Shown in pieces: positions 19,286 through 29,410 of a stretch of 64,000 bases of DNA (positions within the stretch are counted from its first letter, which is position 1; every line of letters begins with the position of its first letter). Location: assembly GCA_025361335.1 (NCBI GenBank), contig JANYAK010000003.1:1-64000 (forward strand), in the 5' to 3' direction. The translations under genes were made by a program, and so were the position numbers. This stretch comes from Coriobacteriia bacterium (GTDB taxonomy: Bacteria > Actinomycetota > Coriobacteriia > Anaerosomatales > PALSA-660). Below the pieces are notes generated by a model that saw only the letters and a program-made list of their open reading frames with translations, was not told the origin of the DNA and searched no databases.

Positions 19286-20611
19286 TCAGCCGACGCGCGA
19301 ACCGTCCTGCAGTTGCGCCAAGTCGTGTGCGAAGCGCGGGTACGAGACGTCCACGGCGTCCCACCGCTCCACGGTCACGGGCCCGCGCGCGACCAGGCCC
19401 GCCACGGCCCACGTCATCGCGAGACGATGGTCGCCCAGGCTGTCCGATCGACCTCCGTGCAGGCGCACCGGACCCTCGACCTCGAGCCAATCCTGCCCCG
19501 ATCTGACGGTCGCACCAAGAGCGCTCAACCCCTCCTGGACAGCCTGGAGACGGTCGGACTCCTTCACGCGCAGTTCCCCGACCCCCTCGAAGCGCGTGAT
19601 CCCCGTCGCCGCCGTGGCGGCGAGTGCGAGGATCACTACCTCGTCGACGAGCCCCGCGATCCTGTCGGCGGCGACCGTCACGCCATGCAGCGAAGACGAG
19701 TACGTAGCGGATATGGAGCCGACAGGCTCCGCGCCGCTGGCACGATCCACAGACGTCGTCAGGCGCGCGCCCATCTCTTGAAGGACGGCGACGAAGCCGG
19801 TGCGAGTCGGGTTGAGAGCGACACCGTCCAAGACGATCGCGCTGCCCGGGACCATCAGGGCCGCGACGGCCAGGAACGCCGCCGAGGACGGGTCTCCTGG
19901 AACGGAGAGATCGGAGGGAAGGATGCGGGCCGGGCCGTCGACCCAGCACGCTCGTTCCCCGGCATCACGGCCGACACCGACACCGAACCCGGGCAGCAGG
20001 CGCTCGGTGTGGTCCCGGCTGGGCGCCGGCTCGATGACCACGGTGCGTCCGGCCGCCCGCAATCCCGCGAGCAGGATGGCTGACTTGACCTGCGCGCTCG
20101 CGACCGGCATCTCGTATCGGATCGCGCGCAGCCGTCCGCCACAGACCCGCAGAGGCAAAGTCCCCCCCGCTGCCGGAGAGAACGACGCCCCCATCCGGGC
20201 AAGGGGCTCCATGACACGGGACATGGGACGCCTGCTCAGCGACTCGTCACCGATCAGCGAGACCTCCACGTCCCAGCCCGCCAAGATGCCCATGAGAAGG
20301 CGGGCCGTCGTTCCGCTGTTGCCGCAGTCGATCGGTCCGGACGGCCGCACGGGGCCCGTGGCGCCCCAGCCCGTCACCTCGAGATCCAGACCTCCGTCGC
20401 GGCGACCGGTCGCGAGCACCACAGCCCCGAGCGCGCGAACAGCCTCTATCGTGGAACGAACATCCGCGGAGTCGAGCACGCCCGTCAAGCGGCACGAGCC
20501 GGCCGACATCGCCGCGAACAGCACACCCCGATGCGAGATCGACTTGTCTCCCGGCACGCTGACGCGCCCGCTCAGGGGGCCGCCCGCTGGAGAGGCCAGC
20601 AGACTCGTCAC
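19286..20611 (-). CDS. aroA: 3-phosphoshikimate 1-carboxyvinyltransferase
   Basis: VPGDKSISHRGVLFAA...NSGTTARLLMG...DHRLAM. Confidence 0.97.
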   Translation of the reverse strand: MTSLLASPAGGPLSGRVSVPGDKSISHRGVLFAAMSAGSCRLTGVLDSADVRSTIEAVRALGAVVLATGRRDGGLDLEVTGWGATGPVRPSGPIDCGNSGTTARLLMGILAGWDVEVSLIGDESLSRRPMSRVMEPLARMGASFSPAAGGTLPLRVCGGRLRAIRYEMPVASAQVKSAILLAGLRAAGRTVVIEPAPSRDHTERLLPGFGVGVGRDAGERACWVDGPARILPSDLSVPGDPSSAAFLAVAALMVPGSAIVLDGVALNPTRTGFVAVLQEMGARLTTSVDRASGAEPVGSISATYSSSLHGVTVAADRIAGLVDEVVILALAATAATGITRFEGVGELRVKESDRLQAVQEGLSALGATVRSGQDWLEVEGPVRLHGGRSDSLGDHRLAMTWAVAGLVARGPVTVERWDAVDVSYPRFAHDLAQLQDGSRVG

Positions 20612-21774
20612 CCCGCGCTCCCCTTCCCCGCCGTGGAGGCACCGTCCTCCAGCGGACGCAAGTCGGGCTCGAAACCCTGTCGTCCGAGGTCCGCCACGAG
20701 CGACGCGACGTCCCCCTCATCCGTGAGCACGAGACGCAGGACCGCGCTGTCTTCCGACGTGTGATCGATCTCTATGTCCTCGATGTTGCATCCCGCTCGC
20801 GCCGCGGCCTGCGTGACCGAGCTGACCATTCCAGGCCTGTCGACGACCGACACCGACAGCACGCTGAGTCGCTCGGAGGCGGGCACCCACCGCGCCGGCA
20901 AGCCTCGCCGCACCTCGGCCGCCCTTCCCAGCCAATCGTTGATCCCGACCACATCCCCCGCGGACACCAGACCCGCGAACCCGGCGATCAGGTCGCCGTA
21001 TTCCCTCAGTCCGCGCACGACGGCATCCCTGTTGTCCAGGCAGATGCCGGTCCACATCTCGGGAGACCCCGCGGCGATGCGCGTCATGTCCTTGAAGCCG
21101 CCCGCCGCGAGGCGCAGGACATCCTCGCCCGCGTCGGCCCGGGCCGCGGCAAGGTTGGTCAGCGCCGCGGCCGCCACATGGGGGACGTGGCTCACCGCCG
21201 CCACTGCCTCGTCGTGGACCTCCGGTCTCACGGCGATGACGCGGGCGCCGATCGACGTCAGGAGTGTGTGCAGGCGGCGGTACGCCTCGGGGTCGGTGCG
21301 GCGCGAAGGCGTCAGGACGTAGTACGCGCCGCGGAACAGTTCCGCCGAGGCCGCTTCCACGCCGCTGCGTTCGGAGCCGGCCATCGGATGACCGCCGATG
21401 AACACGACTTCGTCCCCGAAGGACATGTCCGCAAGTGCGAAGATCGCCGACTTCGTCGAGGCGACGTCGGTCACCACGCCGCGATACCCGGAAGCGCCGA
21501 GCGAGATCACCCATTTGACCGCCGCGGATACGGGGCAGGCCAGAACCACCAGGTCGGACGGGACGTCGCCCGACAGCAGCCGCACCGCCGACGGGTCATC
21601 GGGTGCGTACGCCTCGTCCACCACCCGATTGGCCACCGCCCAGTCGCGGGTGGCGCGGTCGGGGTCGACTCCCACGACGCGAGGAGCGTCGTCCAACGCC
21701 TTGAGCGCGAGGGCCATCGATCCGCCGATGAGGCCGACGCCGACGATCGTCACGGTCCCGAACGGCCTGCTCAC
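20608..21774 (-). CDS. tyrA: Prephenate dehydrogenase with C-terminal ACT domain
   Basis: VTIVGVGLIGGSMALALK...FIGGHPMAGSERSGVEAA; GTG start. Confidence 0.93.
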   Translation of the reverse strand: MSRPFGTVTIVGVGLIGGSMALALKALDDAPRVVGVDPDRATRDWAVANRVVDEAYAPDDPSAVRLLSGDVPSDLVVLACPVSAAVKWVISLGASGYRGVVTDVASTKSAIFALADMSFGDEVVFIGGHPMAGSERSGVEAASAELFRGAYYVLTPSRRTDPEAYRRLHTLLTSIGARVIAVRPEVHDEAVAAVSHVPHVAAAALTNLAAARADAGEDVLRLAAGGFKDMTRIAAGSPEMWTGICLDNRDAVVRGLREYGDLIAGFAGLVSAGDVVGINDWLGRAAEVRRGLPARWVPASERLSVLSVSVVDRPGMVSSVTQAAARAGCNIEDIEIDHTSEDSAVLRLVLTDEGDVASLVADLGRQGFEPDLRPLEDGASTAGKGSAG

Positions 21775-22784
21775 AGCGACTTCCCTTCGAGTGCCGCGAG
21801 GGGGCGCAACGCCTCCATCATGGCGGCGAACGCCGGGATGTCCAGCGACTGCGGACCGTCGCATCGCGCGCGCTCCGGGTCGGGATGCACCTCGACCATG
21901 ATGCCGTCCGCCCCGGTGGCGATCGCCGCGCGGCACATGGGAGCTATCAAGTCGCGGCGACCGGTCGCGTGCGACGGATCGACGATCACCGGCAGGTGAG
22001 TCAGCGACTTCAGTGCCGCGACTCCAGCGAGGTCGAGCGTGTTGCGCGTGTACGTCTCGAACGTGCGGATCCCGCGTTCGCACAGGATGACGTCGCGGTT
22101 GCCGCCCTTCAGGATGTACTCCGCCGCGGCGAGCACCTCCTCGAGCTTCGCGGACATCCCGCGCTTCAAAAGGACCGGCCGCTTCATCCGACCCAGCTCC
22201 TGAAGCATCATGAAGTTCTGCATGTTGCGCGCCCCGACCTGCAAGACGTCGGCCCACTCGGCGACCCTGTCCGCGTCACGGACATCGAGCAGCTCCGTGA
22301 CCACCGGAAGCCCGGCTTCGTCACCCGCTTCGCGCAACAACTTCAGCCCCTCGAGACCCATGCCCTGGAACTCGTAAGGGCTCGTGCGCGGCTTGTAGGC
22401 GCCGCCGCGTAGGAACGTGCCTCCGGCGGCCTTCACGGCGCGGGCCACCGTGTGCATCTGCTCGCCGGACTCGATCGAGCAGGGTCCCGCCATCACGGCC
22501 AGGACTCCGCCGCCCACCTGGGATCCGCCCACGCGGATCACCGAATCCTCCGCCTGGAACTCGCGGCTCACGAGCTTGTACGCCTTCAGTACGCGTATGA
22601 CCTCGGAGACGCCAGGGAAGCCCTCGAGCTCGAGCGAGTAGATGAGCTCGCGCTCACCGATGACCCCTATCACCGTCTTGACCTCGCCCTGAGACAGATG
22701 CGCCTCCGCGCCGGCCTCGTGCAGACGGTCGACGACGTGCGCGATCTCTTCAGGTGTCGCGTGGTCCCTCATCACCACGAGCAT
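21771..22784 (-). CDS. aroF: 3-deoxy-7-phosphoheptulonate synthase (AroF/AroAI-beta type)
   Basis: MAGPCSIESGEQM...LRGGAYKPRTSPYEFQG...DPSHATGRRDLI. Confidence 0.95.
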   Translation of the reverse strand: MLVVMRDHATPEEIAHVVDRLHEAGAEAHLSQGEVKTVIGVIGERELIYSLELEGFPGVSEVIRVLKAYKLVSREFQAEDSVIRVGGSQVGGGVLAVMAGPCSIESGEQMHTVARAVKAAGGTFLRGGAYKPRTSPYEFQGMGLEGLKLLREAGDEAGLPVVTELLDVRDADRVAEWADVLQVGARNMQNFMMLQELGRMKRPVLLKRGMSAKLEEVLAAAEYILKGGNRDVILCERGIRTFETYTRNTLDLAGVAALKSLTHLPVIVDPSHATGRRDLIAPMCRAAIATGADGIMVEVHPDPERARCDGPQSLDIPAFAAMMEALRPLAALEGKSL

Positions 22785-22866
22785 GGTCGTCTCACCTCTC
22801 GTCGTTCGTCTCAGTCGAACATTCGTCGCTCCGGCGGCCGCTCCATCCCGCCGGAGAACACCGACG

Positions 22867-23967
22867 TCAGATCGAGCCGAGCCGGGCCGCGACCTTCTCG
22901 AACGCCGCGATCGTGAGCGCGGTGTCCTCGGGCGTGCCCACTCCGAGGCGCAAAGCCGGGGCGTTCCCGAAGTCTCGGGCTATCACGCCTTCGGCGAGCA
23001 GCGCCTCGAACACCTCGACCGGCCTCTCCGTCATGAAGTAGACGAAGTTCGCATGAGACTCCACGTAGCGGACTCCCAGCCGGTCGAAGCACGCATAGAG
23101 GTAGGTCTTCTGCTCCTGGTTCTCCTCGCGGCGCCGCAGCACCTCGTCCTGGTCGTCAAGGGAGTAGGCGGCGGCGATCTGCGCCACGGAGTTGACGTTG
23201 AACGGCTCGCGCAGCTTGTCGACCGCCAACGCCAGCGGCGCCGGCATGAACGCGTACCCGACCCGCAGCCCCGCGAGCGAGTAGATCTTCGAGAAGGTGC
23301 GCGCCACGGCCAGCGGGCGCTCGCCGTCGAAATAGTCGGCGGCGTTGGCGTAGTCTTCATCGGTCACGAACTCGAAGTACGCCTCATCCGCGACGACGAG
23401 GACGTGATCGGGGACGGCGGCCATGAATCGCTCGAACGCCTTCTGCCCGTAGATGGTGCCCGTCGGGTTGTTGGGATTGCACAGGAACAGCAGGCGCGTA
23501 CGATCCGTGACCGCGGCGAGCATGGCGTCGAGGTCGTGGGCCTGACAGGCATTCAGCGGCACGGGCACCGGCGTCGCGCCGAACATGGCCGCGACCATGG
23601 GGTAGACGACGAAGCTCGGCCACGCGTACACGACCTCATCCCCCGACCTCAGGACCGCCTGCCCCATCAGCCTGAGAAGCTCGTTGCTGCCGTTGCCGAC
23701 CGAGATGAACCTCTCATCCACGCCCCAGTGACACTTCAGCCGCCGCCTCAGCTCGCGGCACGACCCGTCCGGATACCTGTTCAGATGTGGCGCGACCTCG
23801 CGGATCGCGGCCAGCGCGGTCGGGACGGGCCCCGCCGGGTACTCGTTGCTCGACAGCTTGAGAACGCGCTCCATGCCGGACCGCTCGCGCACCTCCGACC
23901 CGCGCAGCCCCGGCTGGTAGACCCTCATGGGCTCCAGGTCGGGTCGTATGAGCGTGTCCCAGGACAC
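22867..23967 (-). CDS. hisC: Histidinol-phosphate/aromatic aminotransferase family
   Basis: LKLSSNEYPAGP...NGSNELLRL...CNPNNPTGTIY...ARTFSKIYSLAGLRVGYA; likely GTG start. Confidence 0.92.
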   Translation of the reverse strand: MSWDTLIRPDLEPMRVYQPGLRGSEVRERSGMERVLKLSSNEYPAGPVPTALAAIREVAPHLNRYPDGSCRELRRRLKCHWGVDERFISVGNGSNELLRLMGQAVLRSGDEVVYAWPSFVVYPMVAAMFGATPVPVPLNACQAHDLDAMLAAVTDRTRLLFLCNPNNPTGTIYGQKAFERFMAAVPDHVLVVADEAYFEFVTDEDYANAADYFDGERPLAVARTFSKIYSLAGLRVGYAFMPAPLALAVDKLREPFNVNSVAQIAAAYSLDDQDEVLRRREENQEQKTYLYACFDRLGVRYVESHANFVYFMTERPVEVFEALLAEGVIARDFGNAPALRLGVGTPEDTALTIAAFEKVAARLGSI

Positions 23968-24060
23968 GTAAGCCTCCGCACACGTCGGCGATGTACGTGC
24001 GATTGTGCCCTCAGCCTCCGGCGCTGGCAAGCAGTGTCCATTCCTCCGGCGGGAGTCGCG

Positions 24061-24672
24061 CTATTCTCCCGCTTCCCACGGGCAGCGGCCGGCTTCGACC
24101 CCGAACGTGCGCAGGGTGCCTTGGCCGTCCGCGATCGTGAGCGTGCTCAGGGTCGCGTTCCCGACGGCGAAGCGCCACGCCGAGGTGTGGGACAGACCGA
24201 GCCAATGCGTCACCAGCCCACGTACGACACCGCCGTGCGTGACTATCGCCACACGTTCGCCGCACCCCTCGACCCGGGCCGCCGCGAGTGCCACGCGATC
24301 CATGAAGGCGCGCCACGTCTCACCATCGCGGAAGGGGGTGCTCTCCGGGGGACCTCCGAGCAGGTCGATCGCCACGCCCGCCCTCTGTGCCTCGTCGAAG
24401 GTCATCCCCTCCGCCGCGCCGAAGTCGATCTCGGCCAGGTCGTCGTCCACATGCAGGGGAACCCCGGCCAGATGGGCGGCTTTCTCGGCGACGGAGCACG
24501 CACGCAGGCGCGGGCTCGCGTGGACCGAGACAGGCTTCCATCGGACGATGGAGACCTCCAGCGCGATGGCCTGCGCCCTCCCGATATCCGTGAAGGGTGA
24601 CTCGGTGCGGCCGACGAACGTGCCGCGCAGGTTCGCGTCGACCTGCGGGTGCCTCGCGATGAGAACCTCCAT
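24061..24672 (-). CDS. cobC: Histidine phosphatase, probable alpha-ribazole phosphatase
   Basis: MEVLIARHPQVDANLRGTFVGRTESPFTDIG; adjacent to cobS/cobT. Confidence 0.85.
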   Translation of the reverse strand: MEVLIARHPQVDANLRGTFVGRTESPFTDIGRAQAIALEVSIVRWKPVSVHASPRLRACSVAEKAAHLAGVPLHVDDDLAEIDFGAAEGMTFDEAQRAGVAIDLLGGPPESTPFRDGETWRAFMDRVALAAARVEGCGERVAIVTHGGVVRGLVTHWLGLSHTSAWRFAVGNATLSTLTIADGQGTLRTFGVEAGRCPWEAGE

Positions 24673-24683
24673 CGACCGCCCAC

Positions 24684-25472
24684 TCACGCGAACACCGCCG
24701 CGACGACGAGGACCACGGACTCCACGATCAGCACTGTCGCGCCGAACAGATCGCCCGTCATGCCGCCGACCGGCTTGGCGAGTGCGCCGGGTACCGTCAA
24801 CGCCGCGAACACACCGGCAGCGCTGACGATGAGCAGCTCGCGCGTCGACACCCCCAGCGGGACGAACGCCAGCAGCGCGAGAAGCGCCAGCGCGCCCACA
24901 AGACGCTCGTAGGTCCGGCCGGTACCCACCGCCGTGAGCCCGAGGCCGTCCGTCCGCGCGGCGGGCATCGACCAGGCGGCCGCCGCGACGGCCAGGCGCC
25001 CCAGCACGGGTGCGGCGACAAGGGGCCACAAGGACCCCGCATGGAGAAGGTCCGCGACCGCGCCGACCTGCACGAGCGCGACCATGAGCATCGCGGCCGC
25101 GCCGAACGAGCCGATGCGGCTGTCGCGCATGATATCGAGCCGACGCTGCGGCGTGTCGCCGCCCCAGATGCCGTCGAAGGTGTCGGCGAGACCGTCCCAG
25201 TGCAGGAACCGCGTGAGTACGGCCCATGCGGCCACTATCAACGCCCCTCCCAGCACAGCGCCACCCTGAGGCGGATGCCCCTTCCAAGACATCACCCCGG
25301 TCGCCGCCACGGCCGCCGAGCCCCCCAGCATCCACCCGACCCATGGGTACCAGCCAGTCGAGCGGGGCATCACGCCGTCGCGCCACGTCCGGCCCACAGG
25401 CAGCAGGGTCAGAAAGCCGATCGCGGCCGCGAAGTCGTGGATGGGGTCGGGACGCTGTGGTCGCTCGGACAT
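24684..25472 (-). CDS. cobS: Adenosylcobinamide-GDP ribazoletransferase
   Basis: AAIGFLTLLPVGR...TRFLHWDGLADTFDGIWGGDTPQRRLDIMRDSRIGSFGA. Confidence 0.95.
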   Translation of the reverse strand: MSERPQRPDPIHDFAAAIGFLTLLPVGRTWRDGVMPRSTGWYPWVGWMLGGSAAVAATGVMSWKGHPPQGGAVLGGALIVAAWAVLTRFLHWDGLADTFDGIWGGDTPQRRLDIMRDSRIGSFGAAAMLMVALVQVGAVADLLHAGSLWPLVAAPVLGRLAVAAAAWSMPAARTDGLGLTAVGTGRTYERLVGALALLALLAFVPLGVSTRELLIVSAAGVFAALTVPGALAKPVGGMTGDLFGATVLIVESVVLVVAAVFA

Positions 25473-25477
25473 CGCGC

Positions 25478-26545
25478 TCACTCCTCGGGGCCGCTCACGC
25501 CCGCTTCCTGAAACGTCGCCATCCCCGACATCATGACGCATGCCGCGTCGATGATCTCCATCGCGAGACAGGCGCCCGTTCCCTCCCCAAGCCTCATGTC
25601 GAGCTCGAGGACCGGACGCAACCCCGCCGCCTGAAGCATGATCCGGTGTCCGGGCTCCACACTGAGGTGCGACGCGAACACCCACGGCGCCGCGGCCGGC
25701 GCGATGCGGAGCGCCGCGAGCGTCGCCGCGCCGGCGATGAAACCGTCCGAGACCACGGGCACGCCGGCCGCCGCGCACCCGATGACGACGCCCGCCAAGC
25801 CGGCCAATTCGTAGCCGCCGACTTTGGCGAGCACGTCGAGGCCGTCGGTCGCATCGGGAGCGTTCACCTTCAGCGCCCGCGCAACGACCTCGGCCTTGTG
25901 TCGCACGCCTGCTTCGTCCAGCCCGGTCCCTCGGCCCACCACGTCGCGTGGGAGCGCACCCGTGAGCGCGGACACGACGGCGGCCGCGGCGGTCGAGTTC
26001 CCGATCCCCATCTCTCCGGTGCCGACAAGGTCGACGCCGTCGTCGAGCAGCTTCTCGACGACCTCGATCCCGACGCGGACCGCCGCCGCCGCCTGCGCCC
26101 GCGACATCGCCGGGCCCAGCGCCATGTTCGCGGTGCCGTCGGAGATGCGCGCGTCGACGACGGCCTCCGACGGCGGCAGCGCCGACGCCACGCCGACGTC
26201 GACCAGCACGAGCTTCGCCCCCGCGTGTCGCGCCAGCTGGTTGATCGCCGCCCCCCCGGCGACGAAGTTCGCGACCATCTGCGCGGTCACCTCCGCCGGA
26301 TACGGAGCGACACCCTCGGCCACGACGCCGTGATCTCCGGCCATGAGCACTATCGCCTTGCGCGAGACCGACGGCCTGTCCACGCCCTGCAGCACAGCCA
26401 CGCGCTGGGCGAGCTCCTCGAGGCGGCCGAGTGAGCGCGGGGGCTTCGTCAGCGAGTCGAGGCGCTCCCACGCCCGCACCTCCCACTCGGGATCCGGCTC
26501 GCCGATCCTCGCGATGGTGCCGAGCAGGCGATCTTCGTCGGTCAT
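25478..26545 (-). CDS. cobT: Nicotinate-nucleotide--dimethylbenzimidazole phosphoribosyltransferase
   Basis: LTKPPRSLGRLEELA...MAGDHGVVAEGVAPYPAEVTAQMV...GTGEMGIGNSTAAAA. Confidence 0.97.
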   Translation of the reverse strand: MTDEDRLLGTIARIGEPDPEWEVRAWERLDSLTKPPRSLGRLEELAQRVAVLQGVDRPSVSRKAIVLMAGDHGVVAEGVAPYPAEVTAQMVANFVAGGAAINQLARHAGAKLVLVDVGVASALPPSEAVVDARISDGTANMALGPAMSRAQAAAAVRVGIEVVEKLLDDGVDLVGTGEMGIGNSTAAAAVVSALTGALPRDVVGRGTGLDEAGVRHKAEVVARALKVNAPDATDGLDVLAKVGGYELAGLAGVVIGCAAAGVPVVSDGFIAGAATLAALRIAPAAAPWVFASHLSVEPGHRIMLQAAGLRPVLELDMRLGEGTGACLAMEIIDAACVMMSGMATFQEAGVSGPEE

Positions 26546-27132
26546 GTGAGCCTCCTTGCGTTCGCTGTCTTGGGCCATGCCGGCGCGCCGTCGAGGGTCT
26601 TGAGGTCCATGAATCGTCCCGCCACGACCAGATATGCGGCATCCGCGGCCTTCACCAGGTCCCGGTTACTGCGGCCGAGCACGTCGCGGAACAGGCGTCC
26701 GGCGGCGGTCGCGGGAACGACACCCCATCCCGCTTCGTTGGACACGACGACCGTGTCGCCCTCTCGCGCCGCGAACGCCGCTACGAGGTCCGAAGCCCGC
26801 GAGTGCGCTCGGCCCTCCTGCTCGCCATCCGCCATATCAGCGTCACCCGCCTCCTCCCACGCGATGGCCCCGACCAGGGTCGAGAGGCAGTCGACAAGCA
26901 AGACGGAGTCGATGGGCACCTTGGTCACCCATGCGGGATCGATCCCCGCCTCGCACACCGACCAGGAGTCGGGGCGCACGCCGCGGTGAGCCGCGATGCG
27001 GCGGGCCATCTCCGGGTCGCCCTCCCAGCCCGCCGCGGCCACCACGACAGGGCGCCCAAGAGACGCCGCGAGACGCTCCGCGGCGGCGGATTTGCCACTG
27101 CGGACCGCTCCGGTCAAGACCACCAAGCTCAT
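26542..27132 (-). CDS. cobU: Adenosylcobinamide kinase/guanylyltransferase
   Basis: MSLVVLTGAVRSGKSAAAERLA...VVSNEAGWGVVP. Confidence 0.94.
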   Translation of the reverse strand: MSLVVLTGAVRSGKSAAAERLAASLGRPVVVAAAGWEGDPEMARRIAAHRGVRPDSWSVCEAGIDPAWVTKVPIDSVLLVDCLSTLVGAIAWEEAGDADMADGEQEGRAHSRASDLVAAFAAREGDTVVVSNEAGWGVVPATAAGRLFRDVLGRSNRDLVKAADAAYLVVAGRFMDLKTLDGAPAWPKTANARRLT

Positions 27133-28376
27133 CTCCGCACCGCCTCCTCGACGCACCGGTCGATACCCCGCGGGTCTGTGCACGTCGCGGCGCCGCCGGC
27201 CTTCAGCGCGGCCCACAGGCGGGCCGCGTCGCCCTGGGTGAAGTCGTCCTCGGGCCGCGGCTCCCCCACCAGCACGACGGGCGCGCTCGAACGAGCGACG
27301 GCCGACAGGTTGCCGATGTTCGCCGGACCGAACGGTGTGGCGCACACCACGACGACGTCCGCCCTGCCCACCGCCGCATCCACGGCCGCCGTATCGGAGC
27401 TGGTCATGGCGCCGTATGGCACGAGAGGAACGAAGGCCACATCCAGAGACTCGGCCACCGCCGCGTCCGTGTCGCCTCGAGCGAGCGCCCCCGCCTCGAC
27501 CTCGAATCCCGCGATCGCGAGCCTCCGCATGACGGCGGCTCCGCTGCCCGAACCCGACACCAGCGCCACACGGATGCCGCGCGGTGCGCGGCGCTCGCGC
27601 ATGCGCACGACCGGCATCACTTGAACGGCCCCGGTCACCGGATCGGCGCCGATGACGGCGCGCACGCCGAAGACGTCGGACAGCATCGTGGCAGTGAGGA
27701 TCTCCTCGGGGGTCGCCGCGACACCGACCGCTCCGTCGCTCACCACGGCAAGTCGATCCGAGTACCGGGCGGCCATGTCGAGATCGTGGAACACCGCGAG
27801 GACCGCCATGCCCTCGTCCGCCATCTCCCGCACGACGTCGAGCACTTGCAGGCGGTGGTTGAGATCCAGGTGGCTGGTCGGCTCGTCGAGCAGCAACACG
27901 CTCGGCTCCTGGGCCAGTGCCTGCGCCAGGGTGAGGCGCTGGACGTCTCCGCCGGAGAGGGTGTCGACAGGCTCGTGGGCCAGACCGCCTGTATCGGTGA
28001 GCGCCATGCAGCGCTCCACCACCGCCCGGTCGGCAGCCCCGAGCCCGCCGAACCGGGACAGACGCGCGTGTCGCCCCATCTCCACGAACTGCCGCGCCGT
28101 GAACGCGAACGTGGCCGGCACCGCCTGCGGCAGGACCCCCACCAGACGCGCCAGCTCCGTCCTCCGGTACGAATCGGCCGCTCGTCCGGCCACCGAGACG
28201 CTTCCCGCGAGGAGCCGCGCCTCACCCGTGACCGCGCGCACCAGCGTCGTCTTGCCCGCGCCGTTCGGACCTATGAGGCCGACCACCTCGCCGGGCGCGA
28301 CCTCCAGCGTCGCGTCGCGCACGACGGCTCTCTCGTAGCCGACGGTGGCCCCGTCATATCGAAGCGCCGGACTCAT
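27129..28376 (-). CDS. btuD: Cobalamin-type ABC transporter ATPase with about 150-aa C-terminal extension
   Basis: [16 protein letters not shown]...[32 protein letters not shown]; extension IRVALVSGSGSGAAVMRRL...VCATPFGPANIGNL. Confidence 0.93.
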   Translation of the reverse strand: MSPALRYDGATVGYERAVVRDATLEVAPGEVVGLIGPNGAGKTTLVRAVTGEARLLAGSVSVAGRAADSYRRTELARLVGVLPQAVPATFAFTARQFVEMGRHARLSRFGGLGAADRAVVERCMALTDTGGLAHEPVDTLSGGDVQRLTLAQALAQEPSVLLLDEPTSHLDLNHRLQVLDVVREMADEGMAVLAVFHDLDMAARYSDRLAVVSDGAVGVAATPEEILTATMLSDVFGVRAVIGADPVTGAVQVMPVVRMRERRAPRGIRVALVSGSGSGAAVMRRLAIAGFEVEAGALARGDTDAAVAESLDVAFVPLVPYGAMTSSDTAAVDAAVGRADVVVVCATPFGPANIGNLSAVARSSAPVVLVGEPRPEDDFTQGDAARLWAALKAGGAATCTDPRGIDRCVEEAVRR

Positions 28377-29395
28377 AGACGCCCCCTGCGCGCGCGCACC
28401 AGCAGCCACACGAAGACGGGTCCGCCCGCCAGGGCGGTGATGATGCCGACCGGGATCTCCACCGGCGCCAGGGCCACCCGGGCCACCAGGTCCGCCAGCA
28501 CCATCACGATAGCGCCCGACAGCACGGACGCCGGCAGGAGCAGCCGGTGGTCGGGGCCGAGGACGAGCCGGGCCATGTGCGGTGTCATCAGACCAACGAA
28601 GCCGATGAGCCCCGACACGGAGACGGCCGCGCTCACCATCAGCGAAGCGGCGACCAGGATGACGCGCTTGAACCGCTCGACGTCCACGCCCAGTTCGCCG
28701 GCACGCGAATCCCCGAGCAGGACGATGTTCAACTCCCGCGAGAACAGCGCGGGCACGCACAGCCCCACGGCCAGCATCCCCCCGACCATCGCGGCCTGCC
28801 CCCACGACGATGTCTGCAGACCGCCCATCATCCAAAAGACGATGCGCGACATCTGCTCCCGCCTGACGACCAGGACGAACGACGTCACCGCCGACAGGCT
28901 GTAGCTGACAGCCACGCCGGCAAGGAGAAGGGACAGTGTGTCCATCACGCCTCGGCGGGTCGCTATGGCCGCGACGACCACGATAGTGATCGTCGCGCCG
29001 GCGAACGCCGCGGCCGGAACGATCACGAGCGAGATGACACCCATCCCGGTGAACACCAAGGCGAGCGACGCTCCGAGGCCTGCCCCGGATGAGACGCCGA
29101 GGATGTACGGATCGGCGAGCGCATTTCGGAACAGCGCCTGATAGAGGACGCCCGCGCCGGCGAGGCACGCGCCGACGAGAGCCGCGACCACGACGCGAGG
29201 CATGCGAAGGTCGACGACCACGGCCTGGTCGGCTGTCAGCGTCAGCCCGCGCAGGGCACGCGATATCGCTTTGACGACCTCGCCGGGAGCGACCTGGACT
29301 GCTCCGAAAGACGTCGCCACGATGCACGCCACCCCAAGAGCGGCGATCAGACCGGCAAGGACCGCGATCGTCCGGCCTCGTCGTGTATCCGTCAC
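28373..29395 (-). CDS. btuC: FecCD/BtuC-family permease
   Basis: Polytopic; LRMPRVVVAALVGACLAGAGVLYQALFRNALADPYILGVSSGAGLGA. Confidence 0.95.
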   Translation of the reverse strand: MTDTRRGRTIAVLAGLIAALGVACIVATSFGAVQVAPGEVVKAISRALRGLTLTADQAVVVDLRMPRVVVAALVGACLAGAGVLYQALFRNALADPYILGVSSGAGLGASLALVFTGMGVISLVIVPAAAFAGATITIVVVAAIATRRGVMDTLSLLLAGVAVSYSLSAVTSFVLVVRREQMSRIVFWMMGGLQTSSWGQAAMVGGMLAVGLCVPALFSRELNIVLLGDSRAGELGVDVERFKRVILVAASLMVSAAVSVSGLIGFVGLMTPHMARLVLGPDHRLLLPASVLSGAIVMVLADLVARVALAPVEIPVGIITALAGGPVFVWLLVRARRGRL

Positions 29396-29410
29396 GGCTC
29401 TCCCGGCCGC

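Noticed and set aside
22783-24600. 605-aa plus-strand ORF
   Set aside because: Antisense to hisC and cobC; shadow ORF.
28377-29327. Upstream extension of the btuD ORF to 732 aa
   Set aside because: Overlaps btuC entirely; the clear MSPALRYDGATVGYER start at 28376 is preferred.
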